Part shown: positions 33,391 through 43,140 of the stretch, one piece after another
How the letters are laid out: the number at the start of each line of letters is the position of its first letter
Numbering within the stretch: the stretch's first letter is position 1
Assembly: GCA_028712475.1 (NCBI GenBank)
Contig: JAQTQB010000015.1
Coordinates: 1-51,652 of the forward strand
Length of the DNA stretch: 51,652 nt
Reading direction: 5' to 3'
From: Verrucomicrobiales bacterium
GTDB lineage: Bacteria; Verrucomicrobiota; Verrucomicrobiia; Limisphaerales; UBA11358
Program-made: the position numbers and the translations under genes
Notes under the pieces: generated by a model
What the model was told of the DNA's origin: nothing
What the model saw: only the letters and a program-made list of their open reading frames with translations
Database searches by the model: none

Positions 33391-33836
33391 TTGCAAATTG
33401 CGGATTGCGGATTGCGGATTTGAAATTCGTTGGCACGATTTCTTAAAATGAGTCCTGAATTGTTCAAGAAACGGACAAAGGCATACGCCCTAAAAATCAT
33501 GCGGTTTACCGACGGCCTGCCATCTTCACGCGCGACCAATGTCATCGCCGGGCAATTGTTGCGTAGCGGCACTTCTGTTGGCGCTAATTATCGGGCGGCG
33601 TGTCGTGCCAAATCCCCGGCTGATTTCATTTCTAAAATGGGCACCGTTGAGGAAGAGTGTGACGAATCCATTTTTTGGATGGAATTGCTGGAAGAATCTG
33701 GAAAATCAAAAGATGCCGCCGTGTCAGAACTAAAAAAAGAAGGCTCGGAAATCCTGGCGATGGTCGTTGCCTCCATCAATACCGCCCGCATCCGCCGCAA
33801 TAATCCGCAATCCGCAATCCGCAATCCGCAATGATT
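33388..33836 (+). mobile_element. Inverted-repeat-flanked S23-type gene cassette
   Basis: A heptamer array ATTGCGG (3.4 units, 33397-33420) stands on the left, and its reverse complement AATCCGC (4.4 units, 33802-33832) on the right. This gives at least 24 bp of perfect inverted repeat around one small gene. TGATT occurs just outside both ends (33388-33392 and 33832-33836) and could be a 5-bp target duplication. The cassette separates lpxC-fabZ from lpxA, which are normally adjacent. The left TGATT carries the lpxC-fabZ stop and the right one the cassette gene's stop. No transposase is encoded, so it would have been moved in trans. Confidence 0.65.
33448..33834 (+). CDS. Four-helix bundle protein (S23/IVP family)
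   Basis: A 128-residue protein from ATG 33448. The family pattern is SPELFKKRTKAYALKIMRFT, then LPSSRATNVIAGQLLRSGTS with VGANYRAACRAKSPADFISK and MGTVEEECDESIFWMELLEE. This is the four-helix bundle protein first described in intervening sequences of 23S rRNA genes. Its biochemical function is unknown. The last ten residues (NNPQSAIRNPQ) are encoded by the right heptamer repeat, and the stop lies 3 nt before the lpxA ATG, so translation may couple into lpxA. Confidence 0.88.
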   Translation: MSPELFKKRTKAYALKIMRFTDGLPSSRATNVIAGQLLRSGTSVGANYRAACRAKSPADFISKMGTVEEECDESIFWMELLEESGKSKDAAVSELKKEGSEILAMVVASINTARIRRNNPQSAIRNPQ

Positions 33837-33837
33837 T

Positions 33838-34605
33838 ATGGTTCATTCTTCAGCCATCATCCATCCCAAGGCGCGAATCGGAACCGGCTGCGAAGTCGGC
33901 CCGTATTGCGTCATCGGTGAACACGTCACGCTCGGCGACGGTTGCAAACTTCATTCTCACGTCGTCATTGACGGCCACACGACGCTCGGCAGGGAGAACC
34001 AGGTTTTTCCGTTCGCCAGCATCGGGCTGAAGTCGCAGGATTTGAAATGGAAAGGCGGCGTCACGCGGCTGGAGATCGGCGACCGCAACGTGTTTCGCGA
34101 GGGCGTCAACATCCACAGCGCCACGGATGACGGCAATGCCACGATCATTGGGTCGGACAATCTGTTCCTCTCCTATGTCCACATTGCGCACGATTGCGTC
34201 CTCGGCAACCACATCATCATGTCCGGCTATGCCGCGCTGGCGGGTCATGTCGTCGTGGAGGATCGCGCGATCCTGGGCGGCTTCACGGCGGTGCATCAAT
34301 TCTGCCGCATCGGGAAATTTTCCATGACCGGCGGCTGCTCGCGCATCCCGCAGGACGTGGCCCCGTTCATGATCGTCGAGGGCAATCCCGCCGAAACGCG
34401 CACCATCAACAAGATCGGCATGGAACGCAACGGTGTTTCCGACGAAGCCCAGGCGGCCTTGCGTCATGCGTATAAGATTTTGTTCCGCGAGGAGCTTTCC
34501 GTTCCCAACGCGCTGCTGAAGATTGAAAAGGAATTGCCGCCGCTGCCGGAAGTCCGGCACCTCGTCCAGTTCATCCGCGCCAGCGAACGCGGCATCACCA
34601 AGTAA
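33838..34605 (+). CDS. lpxA: UDP-N-acetylglucosamine acyltransferase
   Basis: A 255-residue left-handed beta-helix protein, with hexapeptide repeats along its N-terminal two thirds (IHPKARIGTGCEVGPYCVIG; LGDGCKLHSHVVIDGHTTLG). It transfers a 3-hydroxyacyl chain from ACP to UDP-GlcNAc, the first lipid A step. The catalytic His region is LSYVHIAHDCVLGNHIIMSG. FTAVHQFCRIGKFSMTGGCS and GNPAETRTINKIGMERNG complete the signature. The C-terminal helical part ends ASERGITK. No Shine-Dalgarno is visible, because the upstream cassette repeat occupies that position. Confidence 0.96.
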   Translation: MVHSSAIIHPKARIGTGCEVGPYCVIGEHVTLGDGCKLHSHVVIDGHTTLGRENQVFPFASIGLKSQDLKWKGGVTRLEIGDRNVFREGVNIHSATDDGNATIIGSDNLFLSYVHIAHDCVLGNHIIMSGYAALAGHVVVEDRAILGGFTAVHQFCRIGKFSMTGGCSRIPQDVAPFMIVEGNPAETRTINKIGMERNGVSDEAQAALRHAYKILFREELSVPNALLKIEKELPPLPEVRHLVQFIRASERGITK

Positions 34606-34620
34606 TTTCGTTTAGCTGCT

Positions 34621-34706
34621 GTAGGAGACGAGGTGACGAGGCTCTGACTAAAACTCCGAATTCAAAATTCCGAATTTGAAATGAGCCTCCTCACGTCGGC
34701 TCCTAC
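34621..34706. repeat. REP-like long inverted repeat
   Basis: The 24-bp arms at 34621-34644 (GTAGGAGACGAGGTGACGAG then GCTC) and 34683-34706 are complementary at 21 of 24 positions, separated by 38 nt that contain an AT-rich near-palindrome (AATTCAAAATTCCGAATTTG). It fills the gap between the convergent lpxA and prepilin peptidase genes and resembles dispersed REP/MITE elements. It could also act as a bidirectional terminator. Confidence 0.6.
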
Positions 34707-34742
34707 GTTTATTTTCCGGCACGACGCTTCGCTTACGTCGCG

Positions 34743-35852
34743 TCACATCGCAAACAGCGCGTGGAAAAATTTCTGGCCGCCGAACAGCCAGATCACCGCC
34801 GCCGCCGCGATGTAAGGGCCGTAAGGCATCCGCGACGACCATTCGCGCTTGCGCATCACGATCAAAACAATCCCCACCGCCGCGCCGATCATTGAACTCA
34901 CCATCAGCGAAAACATCGCACCCTGCCAGCCGATGAACGCGCCAATCGCGCCCATGAATTTCACGTCGCCAAAACCCATCGCCTCGCGCGGCAGAGTGAT
35001 TTCCCCGCTCACCGCTTCCAGATAGGCCACGTCAACGGGATTGAGGGTTTCCCCGCCGATCTGCAATGCCGATGATGAAAGCCTCACGGTCACGTCCTTG
35101 TAACTGCGATCCACAAGCTCCACCGTGCGCGCCTGCAAAACAATCGTGTCGGACTTTCGATAAAACAATTCTTCGTAGGGAATTTCCTGATCCGGCAGGC
35201 ACAGGGCGGTTTCGGTGAAAATAATCTTCGCATCCGGCGGCAGCTTCAGCTTCTGGCGGCCAAAGAGCAGTTTGCCCAAGCGAAGGATCGCGTAAATGAT
35301 TCCCGCGCCTACCACGATGCCCAGCAAACCTTGGATCATTCCTTCGGCATACGTCTTTGCGTTGTGCAGCGACGGCAGCAAGAACGACGCGGCAAAGCCC
35401 GCAACCATCCCGCCCATCGTGATTTCGTCCGGGATGATGAAATGTTCGAAGTCAATGAACGTGGCACAGATCAGTCCGGCCAGGAAAATAGCATACACGA
35501 AGGCCAGCGCGGGCGATTGCACACCGAACGCCAGCCAGCAGCCCAGGAACGCCAGCCCCGTGACCAGTTCCACGATGAAGTAGCGCGGCGAAATCGCCGC
35601 GCCGCAATTCTTGCACCGGCCTTTCAGCGCCAGCCATGTCACCAGCGGGATGTTCAGGTAAAACGGAATCGCATACTTGCAGTGCGGGCAATGCGATGGC
35701 GGCGAGACGACGCTCAAATCCAGCGGCATCCGGTAGATGCACACGTTCAAGAAGCTGCCAACTATGCAGCCGAACGTGAAAAAAACCAGCGACCAGAAGT
35801 GGAAGGGCACCACCGCCCAGTTGTGCGTGTCGAAAATCGCGTCAATGCCCAT
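34743..35852 (-). CDS. pilD: Type IV prepilin peptidase with internal insertion
   Basis: A 369-residue polytopic inner-membrane aspartic protease that cleaves and methylates prepilins. The start at 35852 (MGIDAIFD) lies in the duplicated 24-bp sequence. The cytoplasmic zinc motif has C55-x2-C58 (CPHC) and C80-x2-C83 (CKNC). The catalytic aspartates are in FIDFEHFIIPDE (D134) and GFGDVK. A ~100-residue soluble insertion (about 196-295; LKLPPDAKIIFTETALCLPD, IVLQARTVELVDRSYKDVTV) separates the helices between the two aspartates; typical homologues have ~260-290 residues. Confidence 0.93.
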   Translation of the reverse strand: MGIDAIFDTHNWAVVPFHFWSLVFFTFGCIVGSFLNVCIYRMPLDLSVVSPPSHCPHCKYAIPFYLNIPLVTWLALKGRCKNCGAAISPRYFIVELVTGLAFLGCWLAFGVQSPALAFVYAIFLAGLICATFIDFEHFIIPDEITMGGMVAGFAASFLLPSLHNAKTYAEGMIQGLLGIVVGAGIIYAILRLGKLLFGRQKLKLPPDAKIIFTETALCLPDQEIPYEELFYRKSDTIVLQARTVELVDRSYKDVTVRLSSSALQIGGETLNPVDVAYLEAVSGEITLPREAMGFGDVKFMGAIGAFIGWQGAMFSLMVSSMIGAAVGIVLIVMRKREWSSRMPYGPYIAAAAVIWLFGGQKFFHALFAM

Positions 35853-36092
35853 AAATAAAATTCCGCAGGCCGGGTTGAACCGCAAACGTCTTGAACAAAT
35901 TGCCCGTCGTCCGCCCCTCACCCCTGCCCTCTCCCCGGAGGAGAGGGAGAATCATCCGCCGTCTTGCTGAAAGTGGGGAGCCGGAAATTGCAAGGCAGTC
36001 ATCCGGCAAACCCGCAACAGCCAGCCGCTGTTCCCTCTCCGCTGGGGAGAGGGTCAGGGTGAGGGGAGAAATCGCGTCAATGCCCATAAATA
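35834..36092. mobile_element. 211-bp palindromic insertion with 24-bp target duplication
   Basis: Positions 35834-35857 and 36069-36092 are identical over 24 bp (AAATCGCGTCAATGCCCATA plus AATA). Between them lie 211 bp whose core is a long imperfect inverted repeat: CCCCTCACCCCTGCCCTCTC (35914 onward) against GAGAGGGTCAGGGTGAGGGG (ending 36066), plus inner CTCCCCGGAGGAGAG-type stems. One copy of the duplicated sequence ends aroE and the other starts the prepilin peptidase gene. Without the insert the two genes would overlap by 11 nt. No transposase gene is present. Confidence 0.75.
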
Positions 36093-36946
36093 TTTTGTTC
36101 CAGCGCGCGGCGCATCACGTCGAGCGGCGCGGGTTGGCCCGTCCAGATCTCAAACGCCTTCGCGCCTTGGTGCAGCAGCATACCAAGGCCGTTTGCTGTG
36201 CGACAGCCAGCAGCCTTGGCAGCGTGGAGCAACGCCGTTTCCGCCGGACGATAAATCATGTCATAAACGCAGCGCGCCTGCTTCAAGGAAAATTGCTTTT
36301 CGTCCAGCGGCGAGGCGTCATCCGCCTTCAAGCCGAGCGACGTGGCGTTCAGCACCAGATCAACGGGAGTTTTAGGATAACCGACCAAAACTTTCACGGA
36401 CGGAAAACGTTCGATGATTTCGCCGGCCACTGCATCGGCCTTGGTCTCTGTGCGATTGACCAGAAATAATTCTGCGACGTGTTCCGACGCCAGCTTGAGC
36501 GCCGCCGTCCGCCCCGCCCCGCCCGCGCCGAGCAAGAGGACGCGCGCGCCGCGCAATTCCAGTTTCAAATCCTCGCGCAACGCCGCGACAATCGCGTCCG
36601 CATCCGTGTTGAACCCAACCGCGCCTTCTGGTCCGAAGCGGATGGTGTTGACCGCGCCCCAGCGTTTGGCCGATTCATCCAGCACATCCACCATGTCCAC
36701 CGCGAGCAGTTTGTGCGGCACCGTCAAATTGATTCCGGCAAAGCCCATCACCTTTGCGCCTTCAATGGCGGCACGGAGATTTTTCGGATCCACTTCAAAC
36801 GCAAGGTAGCGCCAGTTCAGGCCGAGAGCTGCGAACGCGGCGTTGTGCATCGCCGGCGATGCCGAATGGCGGATGGGCGAGCCATAGACCGCGCACAGGC
36901 GCGTGGCGGTGTTGATGGCAGGTTGAACCGGTTGTGACACGCGCAA
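36077..36946 (-). CDS. aroE: Shikimate dehydrogenase
   Basis: A 289-residue NADP-dependent enzyme of the shikimate pathway. The substrate-binding start is LCAVYGSPIRHSASPAMHNA. The catalytic Lys is in GINLTVPHKLLAVD and the Asp in GFNTDADAIVAAL. The dinucleotide site is RVLLLGAGGAGRTAALKLAS, and the C-terminal MLLHQGAKAFEIWTGQ is typical. The start is TTG 36946 or GTG 36940. The 3' end lies in the 24-bp duplicated sequence, and the protein's last residues (NIYGH) are intact. Confidence 0.95.
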   Translation of the reverse strand: MRVSQPVQPAINTATRLCAVYGSPIRHSASPAMHNAAFAALGLNWRYLAFEVDPKNLRAAIEGAKVMGFAGINLTVPHKLLAVDMVDVLDESAKRWGAVNTIRFGPEGAVGFNTDADAIVAALREDLKLELRGARVLLLGAGGAGRTAALKLASEHVAELFLVNRTETKADAVAGEIIERFPSVKVLVGYPKTPVDLVLNATSLGLKADDASPLDEKQFSLKQARCVYDMIYRPAETALLHAAKAAGCRTANGLGMLLHQGAKAFEIWTGQPAPLDVMRRALEQNIYGH

Positions 36947-37063
36947 TTTATATTCGGCAATGACGCGAGTTCAAAGCGCAAACTCCGCCGGAAATTTCAA
37001 ACGTCATCAGCGCAATTGACACGCGCAGGCAATTTTGCGGAAATACCGCGCAATCCAAGCACC

Positions 37064-39040
<1,977 letters not shown>

Positions 39041-39085
39041 TTCGCGTTCTTGCGCCCAACAGCAAAACATTTACACTCGCCCGCA

Positions 39086-39241
39086 ATGAAATTTGCTCTG
39101 GCAATTCTGGCTTATCTGGTCATCGCCTTGATTTTGGGCGCGGGAATTTTGCTGCTCGTTGCGGGCAAGCCGTGGCTGCTCATCGTCGGGGCGGTCGGAT
39201 TCGTCGTCGCGTTCGGAAAGATCGGCTGCATGCCGCACTAA
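39086..39241 (+). CDS. Small membrane protein (51 aa)
   Basis: A 51-residue protein with two hydrophobic helices (FALAILAYLVIALILGAGIL; WLLIVGAVGFVVAFGKIG), probably an inner-membrane hairpin. It starts 45 bp after acs and may share its transcript. No function is recognised. Confidence 0.5.
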   Translation: MKFALAILAYLVIALILGAGILLLVAGKPWLLIVGAVGFVVAFGKIGCMPH

Positions 39242-39310
39242 TTTTTTTGGGAAATGGGTCCGGCGTCTGGGCACATTACGTTTCTCCTCCCAGATCCGAG
39301 ATTCCATGTC

Positions 39311-40675
39311 TTATCTCATCGCCGGCATCGGATACTTCAACCACATCGCTCCAATGATGTGCGGCGAACTTGTGCCAGTGGCTGCCTTCGTTCCTGCGAA
39401 AACTCCGGACGCATAAGCCGTGGCAGTGGAGGTGCCTTGAACCCCGTAAGCCTGGTTTCCATAATAAACGATGCTCGTGCCCGGCAACGCCATGCTATCT
39501 CCCGACCAATAATTCGCATAGGGAGCAAGCTGCCCTGGCTGGCTCAAGGCCGTGATGGCGTAAACTCCGGGAATCGCTCCGGGATATGTCGGCGTGTTCA
39601 CCGGCGTGTTGCCCGCCGCGCCAAAGATCACAATGTTGTTGGCCAGCGCCAGCTTGACGATGCCATCCAGAACAGAACTGTCGCCGGAACTGCCGAGACT
39701 TAAATTCAGGACGTTCGCACCGCTGTCCACGGCCGCTTGAATCCCCAGCGCTACAAACCATGAAGTGGTGGTCTGGTTCCCGCCATAAACATCCACCGGC
39801 AGAATCTGCGCGGAACTGCCGCCGCCTGATGACTGCTTCGCAATCGCTTCCAGAATCGTGTAGGCCATGGCCGTGCCGTGCGTGATATCGGCGTTGTTCG
39901 CCGGAGCGTCACCGGCCACGGACTGCTGCGGCAAAATAAACTTGTCAAGTTGTGGGCCGAGCGATTGCACGTTCATGTCAATCAACCCGACAATGACCTT
40001 GCCGGAATCGCCCGGCGGATTGAGCGTCAACGAGAGCTGCCCGCCGGGAGCCGAGGCAAGCGGCACTGCCGACGGCGGCGGATCGAAAGAATAATTGTAA
40101 TCCACCTCGGCCACGTCGGTGTTGTTTTGCAGTTGTCCAAGCGCGGCATCGGTCGCCGCCGCGTCGGCAAATTGGAGACGATAAAGACCCAGCTTGTCGA
40201 GACGACCAACAACTTTCGCGCCGAACAATTTCGCCAGCGCTTCAATGTCCGTCCCGGGCTTGACCTTCAAAAGCAGTTCGTTGGCGATACGCCTGGCGGG
40301 TTTGGCAATGACAACCTGCCGCGTGGCGGCCTTCATGGTGGTGCGGAAAACGTAGAGCAACGACGGCGCATTGGTCTGCGGCACGAGCGCGAAGTTCAGA
40401 TCTCCCAGCAGCCTTTTCAGCGCGTCGCCGGACGGCAGGTCTTTGAATTTCGCGGAGACATTCCGCTCCGCGCCCGGCTCGACAAAAATCTTCCAATCCG
40501 CTGCCACCGCGATTTGTTCGAGCAACGGCCACAACGCCTCGCCGCGCACGTCGGCATCCACGCGGTCGGCAGCCTTGTGCCAGACGAGGAGGTTTGTATT
40601 TGCCGCCTGCGCGTTGAAACCGGACGCAAGCCACAGGCAAACAAGCGCCAACAGTAAATTTCGCAGGTGATTCAT
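39311..40675 (-). CDS. Exported subtilisin-like protease with STN-like domain
   Basis: A 454-residue protein. Residues 1-25 are a signal peptide (MNHLRNLLLALVCLWLASGF, NAQAA). Residues ~46-110 (LWPLLEQIAVAADWKIFVEP; KDLPSGDALKRLLGDLNFAL) resemble the STN domain of secretins and TonB receptors. Residues ~132-196 look like an I9/fervidolysin-type prodomain (NELLLKVKPGTDIEALAKLF). The S8 peptidase domain has D233 (VGLIDMNV), H266 (DITHGTAMA), oxyanion N356 (FGAAGN) and S416 (GTSTATAYASG). It is likely a periplasmic or secreted endopeptidase. The combination with STN suggests association with an outer-membrane system; that is inference. Confidence 0.85.
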   Translation of the reverse strand: MNHLRNLLLALVCLWLASGFNAQAANTNLLVWHKAADRVDADVRGEALWPLLEQIAVAADWKIFVEPGAERNVSAKFKDLPSGDALKRLLGDLNFALVPQTNAPSLLYVFRTTMKAATRQVVIAKPARRIANELLLKVKPGTDIEALAKLFGAKVVGRLDKLGLYRLQFADAAATDAALGQLQNNTDVAEVDYNYSFDPPPSAVPLASAPGGQLSLTLNPPGDSGKVIVGLIDMNVQSLGPQLDKFILPQQSVAGDAPANNADITHGTAMAYTILEAIAKQSSGGGSSAQILPVDVYGGNQTTTSWFVALGIQAAVDSGANVLNLSLGSSGDSSVLDGIVKLALANNIVIFGAAGNTPVNTPTYPGAIPGVYAITALSQPGQLAPYANYWSGDSMALPGTSIVYYGNQAYGVQGTSTATAYASGVFAGTKAATGTSSPHIIGAMWLKYPMPAMR

Positions 40676-40713
40676 TGGTTTAAGAGACGCCTGGGAAGCG
40701 CACCCGGTTAAAT

Positions 40714-41724
40714 TTATTTCGTCGTCACGGTTTTCACCCACGCCTGATTGTCAAGATACCAGCGGATGGTTTCCCGGATGCCCTGCTCGAACTTGTGCGC
40801 GGGCACCCATCCAAGCTCGCGCTGAATCTTGGTCGCGTCAATTGCGTAACGGCGGTCATGCCCGGCGCGGTCCTTGACGAACGAAATCAGCTTGCGCGAA
40901 TTACCGCCGAGCTGGGGCATGAATTCGTCAATCGTGTCGCAGATCAACTCTACGATGCGGAGATTCGCCCATTCGTTATGGCCGCCGACGTTGTAAGTCT
41001 CGCCGAGTTTTCCTTTGCCCAAAACCGTCCACAACGCTTCGGCGTGGTCGCGGACGTAAAGCCAGTCGCGCACATTCATGCCGTCGCCGTAAACTGGGAT
41101 TGGTTTCCGCACGAGAACGTTCTGGATGATCACCGGGATGAGCTTTTCGGGAAATTGAAACGGGCCGTAGTTGTTCGAACAGTTTGTGATGACCGTCGGC
41201 AGGCCGTAAGTGTGATGATACGCGCGGACGAGCATGTCGCTCGACGCCTTGCTCGCGGAATAGGGCGAGTTCGGCGCGTAAGGCGTGGTCTCGGTGAACA
41301 ATCCCGTTGCGCCAAGCGAACCGTAAACTTCATCCGTCGAGACGTGATGAAATTTCTTGTCAGCAAAATTACCGTTCCAAAATCCGCGACACGCTTCGAG
41401 CAGATTGAAAGTGCCGATGATGTTGGTGGAGATGAAATCGCCCGGCCCGGTGATGGAACGGTCCACGTGCGATTCCGCCGCGAGGTGCATGACGTGCGTG
41501 ATGCCGTGCCGCTCCACGACGCGCAATGTCGCCGCCTTGTCGCGCAAATCCACCTTCTCGAAAACGTATTTCGGGTGTCTGGAAACTGCTTCGAGATTTG
41601 CCAGATGGCCGGCGTAAGTGAGGCAATCCAAATTGACCAGCTTCGCGATGCGCGCATCGTCAATTACATGATGAATAAGATTCGAGCCTATGAAGCCCGC
41701 GCCGCCGGTGATTAGAAGATTCAT
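40714..41724 (-). CDS. rfbB: dTDP-glucose 4,6-dehydratase
   Basis: A 336-residue short-chain dehydrogenase of the RmlB family, making dTDP-4-keto-6-deoxyglucose for rhamnose or other deoxysugars. The NAD motif is [68 protein letters not shown] (catalytic Tyr and Lys) and [14 protein letters not shown] follow the family order. It works with rfbA and the RmlD-like protein upstream. A cassette with a GxxExxY gene interrupts the gene row. Confidence 0.96.
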   Translation of the reverse strand: MNLLITGGAGFIGSNLIHHVIDDARIAKLVNLDCLTYAGHLANLEAVSRHPKYVFEKVDLRDKAATLRVVERHGITHVMHLAAESHVDRSITGPGDFISTNIIGTFNLLEACRGFWNGNFADKKFHHVSTDEVYGSLGATGLFTETTPYAPNSPYSASKASSDMLVRAYHHTYGLPTVITNCSNNYGPFQFPEKLIPVIIQNVLVRKPIPVYGDGMNVRDWLYVRDHAEALWTVLGKGKLGETYNVGGHNEWANLRIVELICDTIDEFMPQLGGNSRKLISFVKDRAGHDRRYAIDATKIQRELGWVPAHKFEQGIRETIRWYLDNQAWVKTVTTK

Positions 41725-41730
41725 ATATTT

Positions 41731-42186
41731 AACAACAAAGACGCAAAGACACTAAGATTTGTCGAGATTCAAAACGCGCTGGATGCCCTGTTTGATGAGG
41801 ATTTCGTTGAAGTTGATCAGTATTCCCAAGAGCAGATGCGTCAATTTGAGATAGGTGATGACCTGCGCTTTGTGAATGGGCAGCAACTGTTCTACAGCTT
41901 TCAATTCAATCAAAAGTTTCTGCTCAATGACGACATCGGCGCGAAATCCGACTTCAATGCGAACGCCCTTGTAGTTGAGCGGGATTGGCAATTCCTTCTG
42001 ATACGCCACTCCGCGCAAGCCAAGTTCATGAACGAAACAGACCTGATACGCGCTCTCAAGCAAACCCGGCCCAAGCTCGGTATGAACGGCGAACGCCGCA
42101 TCCACGGCCAAAGTCGCCAGCCGCTCAATCTCTGTTGGAATCACGATTCGATTCATCTTCCTTTGCGTCTTCGCGTCTTTGTTGTT
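41731..42186 (-). mobile_element. Inverted-repeat-flanked GxxExxY gene cassette
   Basis: AACAACAAAGACGCAAAGAC (41731-41750) and its reverse complement at 42167-42186 match at 19 of 20 positions and enclose exactly one gene. The cassette lies between rfbB and the RmlD-like gene, in the same direction as the operon. No transposase is encoded. The repeat on the 5' side could be read as an N-terminal extension (NNKDAKTQRK) of the gene, which shows it was not originally coding. Confidence 0.65.
41752..42156 (-). CDS. GxxExxY family protein
   Basis: A 134-residue protein from ATG 42156, with AAAGGAAG directly upstream; starts at 42192 or 42204 read through the repeat. The name-giving motif is GPGLLESAYQ (G-x-x-E-x-x-Y). 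GFRADVVIEQKLLIELKAVE with an E-x-K core looks like a PD-(D/E)xK nuclease fold. The function is unknown. It is a typical solitary cassette gene, seen here inside a sugar-nucleotide operon to which it has no evident functional link. Confidence 0.9.
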   Translation of the reverse strand: MNRIVIPTEIERLATLAVDAAFAVHTELGPGLLESAYQVCFVHELGLRGVAYQKELPIPLNYKGVRIEVGFRADVVIEQKLLIELKAVEQLLPIHKAQVITYLKLTHLLLGILINFNEILIKQGIQRVLNLDKS

Positions 42187-42188
42187 CA

Positions 42189-43136
42189 TCATTCCGGCTT
42201 CCAATTTTTCAGCGAATCTTCAAGCGCCTCTTCCACGGAACGGACTTTCACGCCCGCCGCCAGAAGCTTGGTTGTGTCCATGACGCAATTTGAACGTGGC
42301 GTCTTGGCCGCAACCTTGTAAAACTCCTCGTCGCTCGCCCAAAACTCAAATTTCCTGGCTGGCTTGAGAATTTTTATAATCTGCTCCACGACATGCTTGG
42401 TGGTGACAAAGCCCGGATTCGTCACGTTGTAGGTGCCGGGCGGGGCGCGAAGTTCCCACAGGTCGAGGCACGCCTTCACGAAATCGGCCCGATGCGAGAT
42501 GGAGTTCACGTTGTCATAGACTTTAGCGTAACGCTGCACCTTGCTTAAATAATTCCGGGCGTTGTCAAATTCATCAAACGGAATCCGCAGCCGCCAGACG
42601 TAACTTTGCCCGATGCCGGTAATCGCCTCCTCGCCCAGCGCCTTGGTGCCGCTGTAAAAGCTGCACGGGCCGTCGCGGAAGGAGAAATTCGGCGTGTCGG
42701 TCTCGGTGAAGCCGTGGATGGATTGCGGAGATTTTTCCACGAGCGCGCGGAGTTCCGGCTTTGTAAAATCTTTTTCCGCGCGCATCTGGCCGTTCACAAC
42801 CACTTTTGCGCCCGAATAAATGCAGCCAGAAGAAACGTGTCCCCACGGAATTCCCGCCGCCGCGCAGGCGTGCGCGACCGTTTGCGGAAAAAGAGTGTTG
42901 CCTTGCAGCGTGTCCGCCTTGTGCAATTCGCAGGCGTCCACGTTCGGCTTGCCTGTGTAACCGGCGGCATTGACGACGAACGTTGGTTTCTTGGTTTTGA
43001 GAAAATCCAGCAGCACGTCGAAGCGCGTGTAATCAACCTGCTGGCGCGACAGGGAGATAAATTCATTTTTGCGCCGCTTCAGTTCATGCGCAAACGCTTT
43101 GCCGATGTAGCCGGTGGCACCGAGGAGTAGAATCAT
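42189..43136 (-). CDS. RmlD-like sugar-nucleotide reductase/epimerase
   Basis: A 315-residue NAD(P)-binding protein: LLLGATGYIGKAFAHELKRR, then VVNAAGYTGKPNVDACELHK, HVSSGCIYSGAKVVVNGQ and the active-site Tyr/Lys in CSFYSGTKALGEEAI. The RmlD-type architecture suggests dTDP-4-dehydrorhamnose reductase or a relative. SISHRADFVKACLDLWELRA and the DTTKLLAAGVKVRSVEEALE end are typical of this divergent RmlD-like group. It lies between rfbA and rfbB. No rfbC epimerase is visible in the window. Confidence 0.85.
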   Translation of the reverse strand: MILLLGATGYIGKAFAHELKRRKNEFISLSRQQVDYTRFDVLLDFLKTKKPTFVVNAAGYTGKPNVDACELHKADTLQGNTLFPQTVAHACAAAGIPWGHVSSGCIYSGAKVVVNGQMRAEKDFTKPELRALVEKSPQSIHGFTETDTPNFSFRDGPCSFYSGTKALGEEAITGIGQSYVWRLRIPFDEFDNARNYLSKVQRYAKVYDNVNSISHRADFVKACLDLWELRAPPGTYNVTNPGFVTTKHVVEQIIKILKPARKFEFWASDEEFYKVAAKTPRSNCVMDTTKLLAAGVKVRSVEEALEDSLKNWKPE

Positions 43137-43140
43137 AGAT

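Noticed and set aside
35842..36087. 81-codon frame across the palindromic insertion
   Set aside because: It starts in one copy of the 24-bp duplication and ends in the other. Its sequence (LTLTLSPAEREQ) is what the repeat gives by chance.
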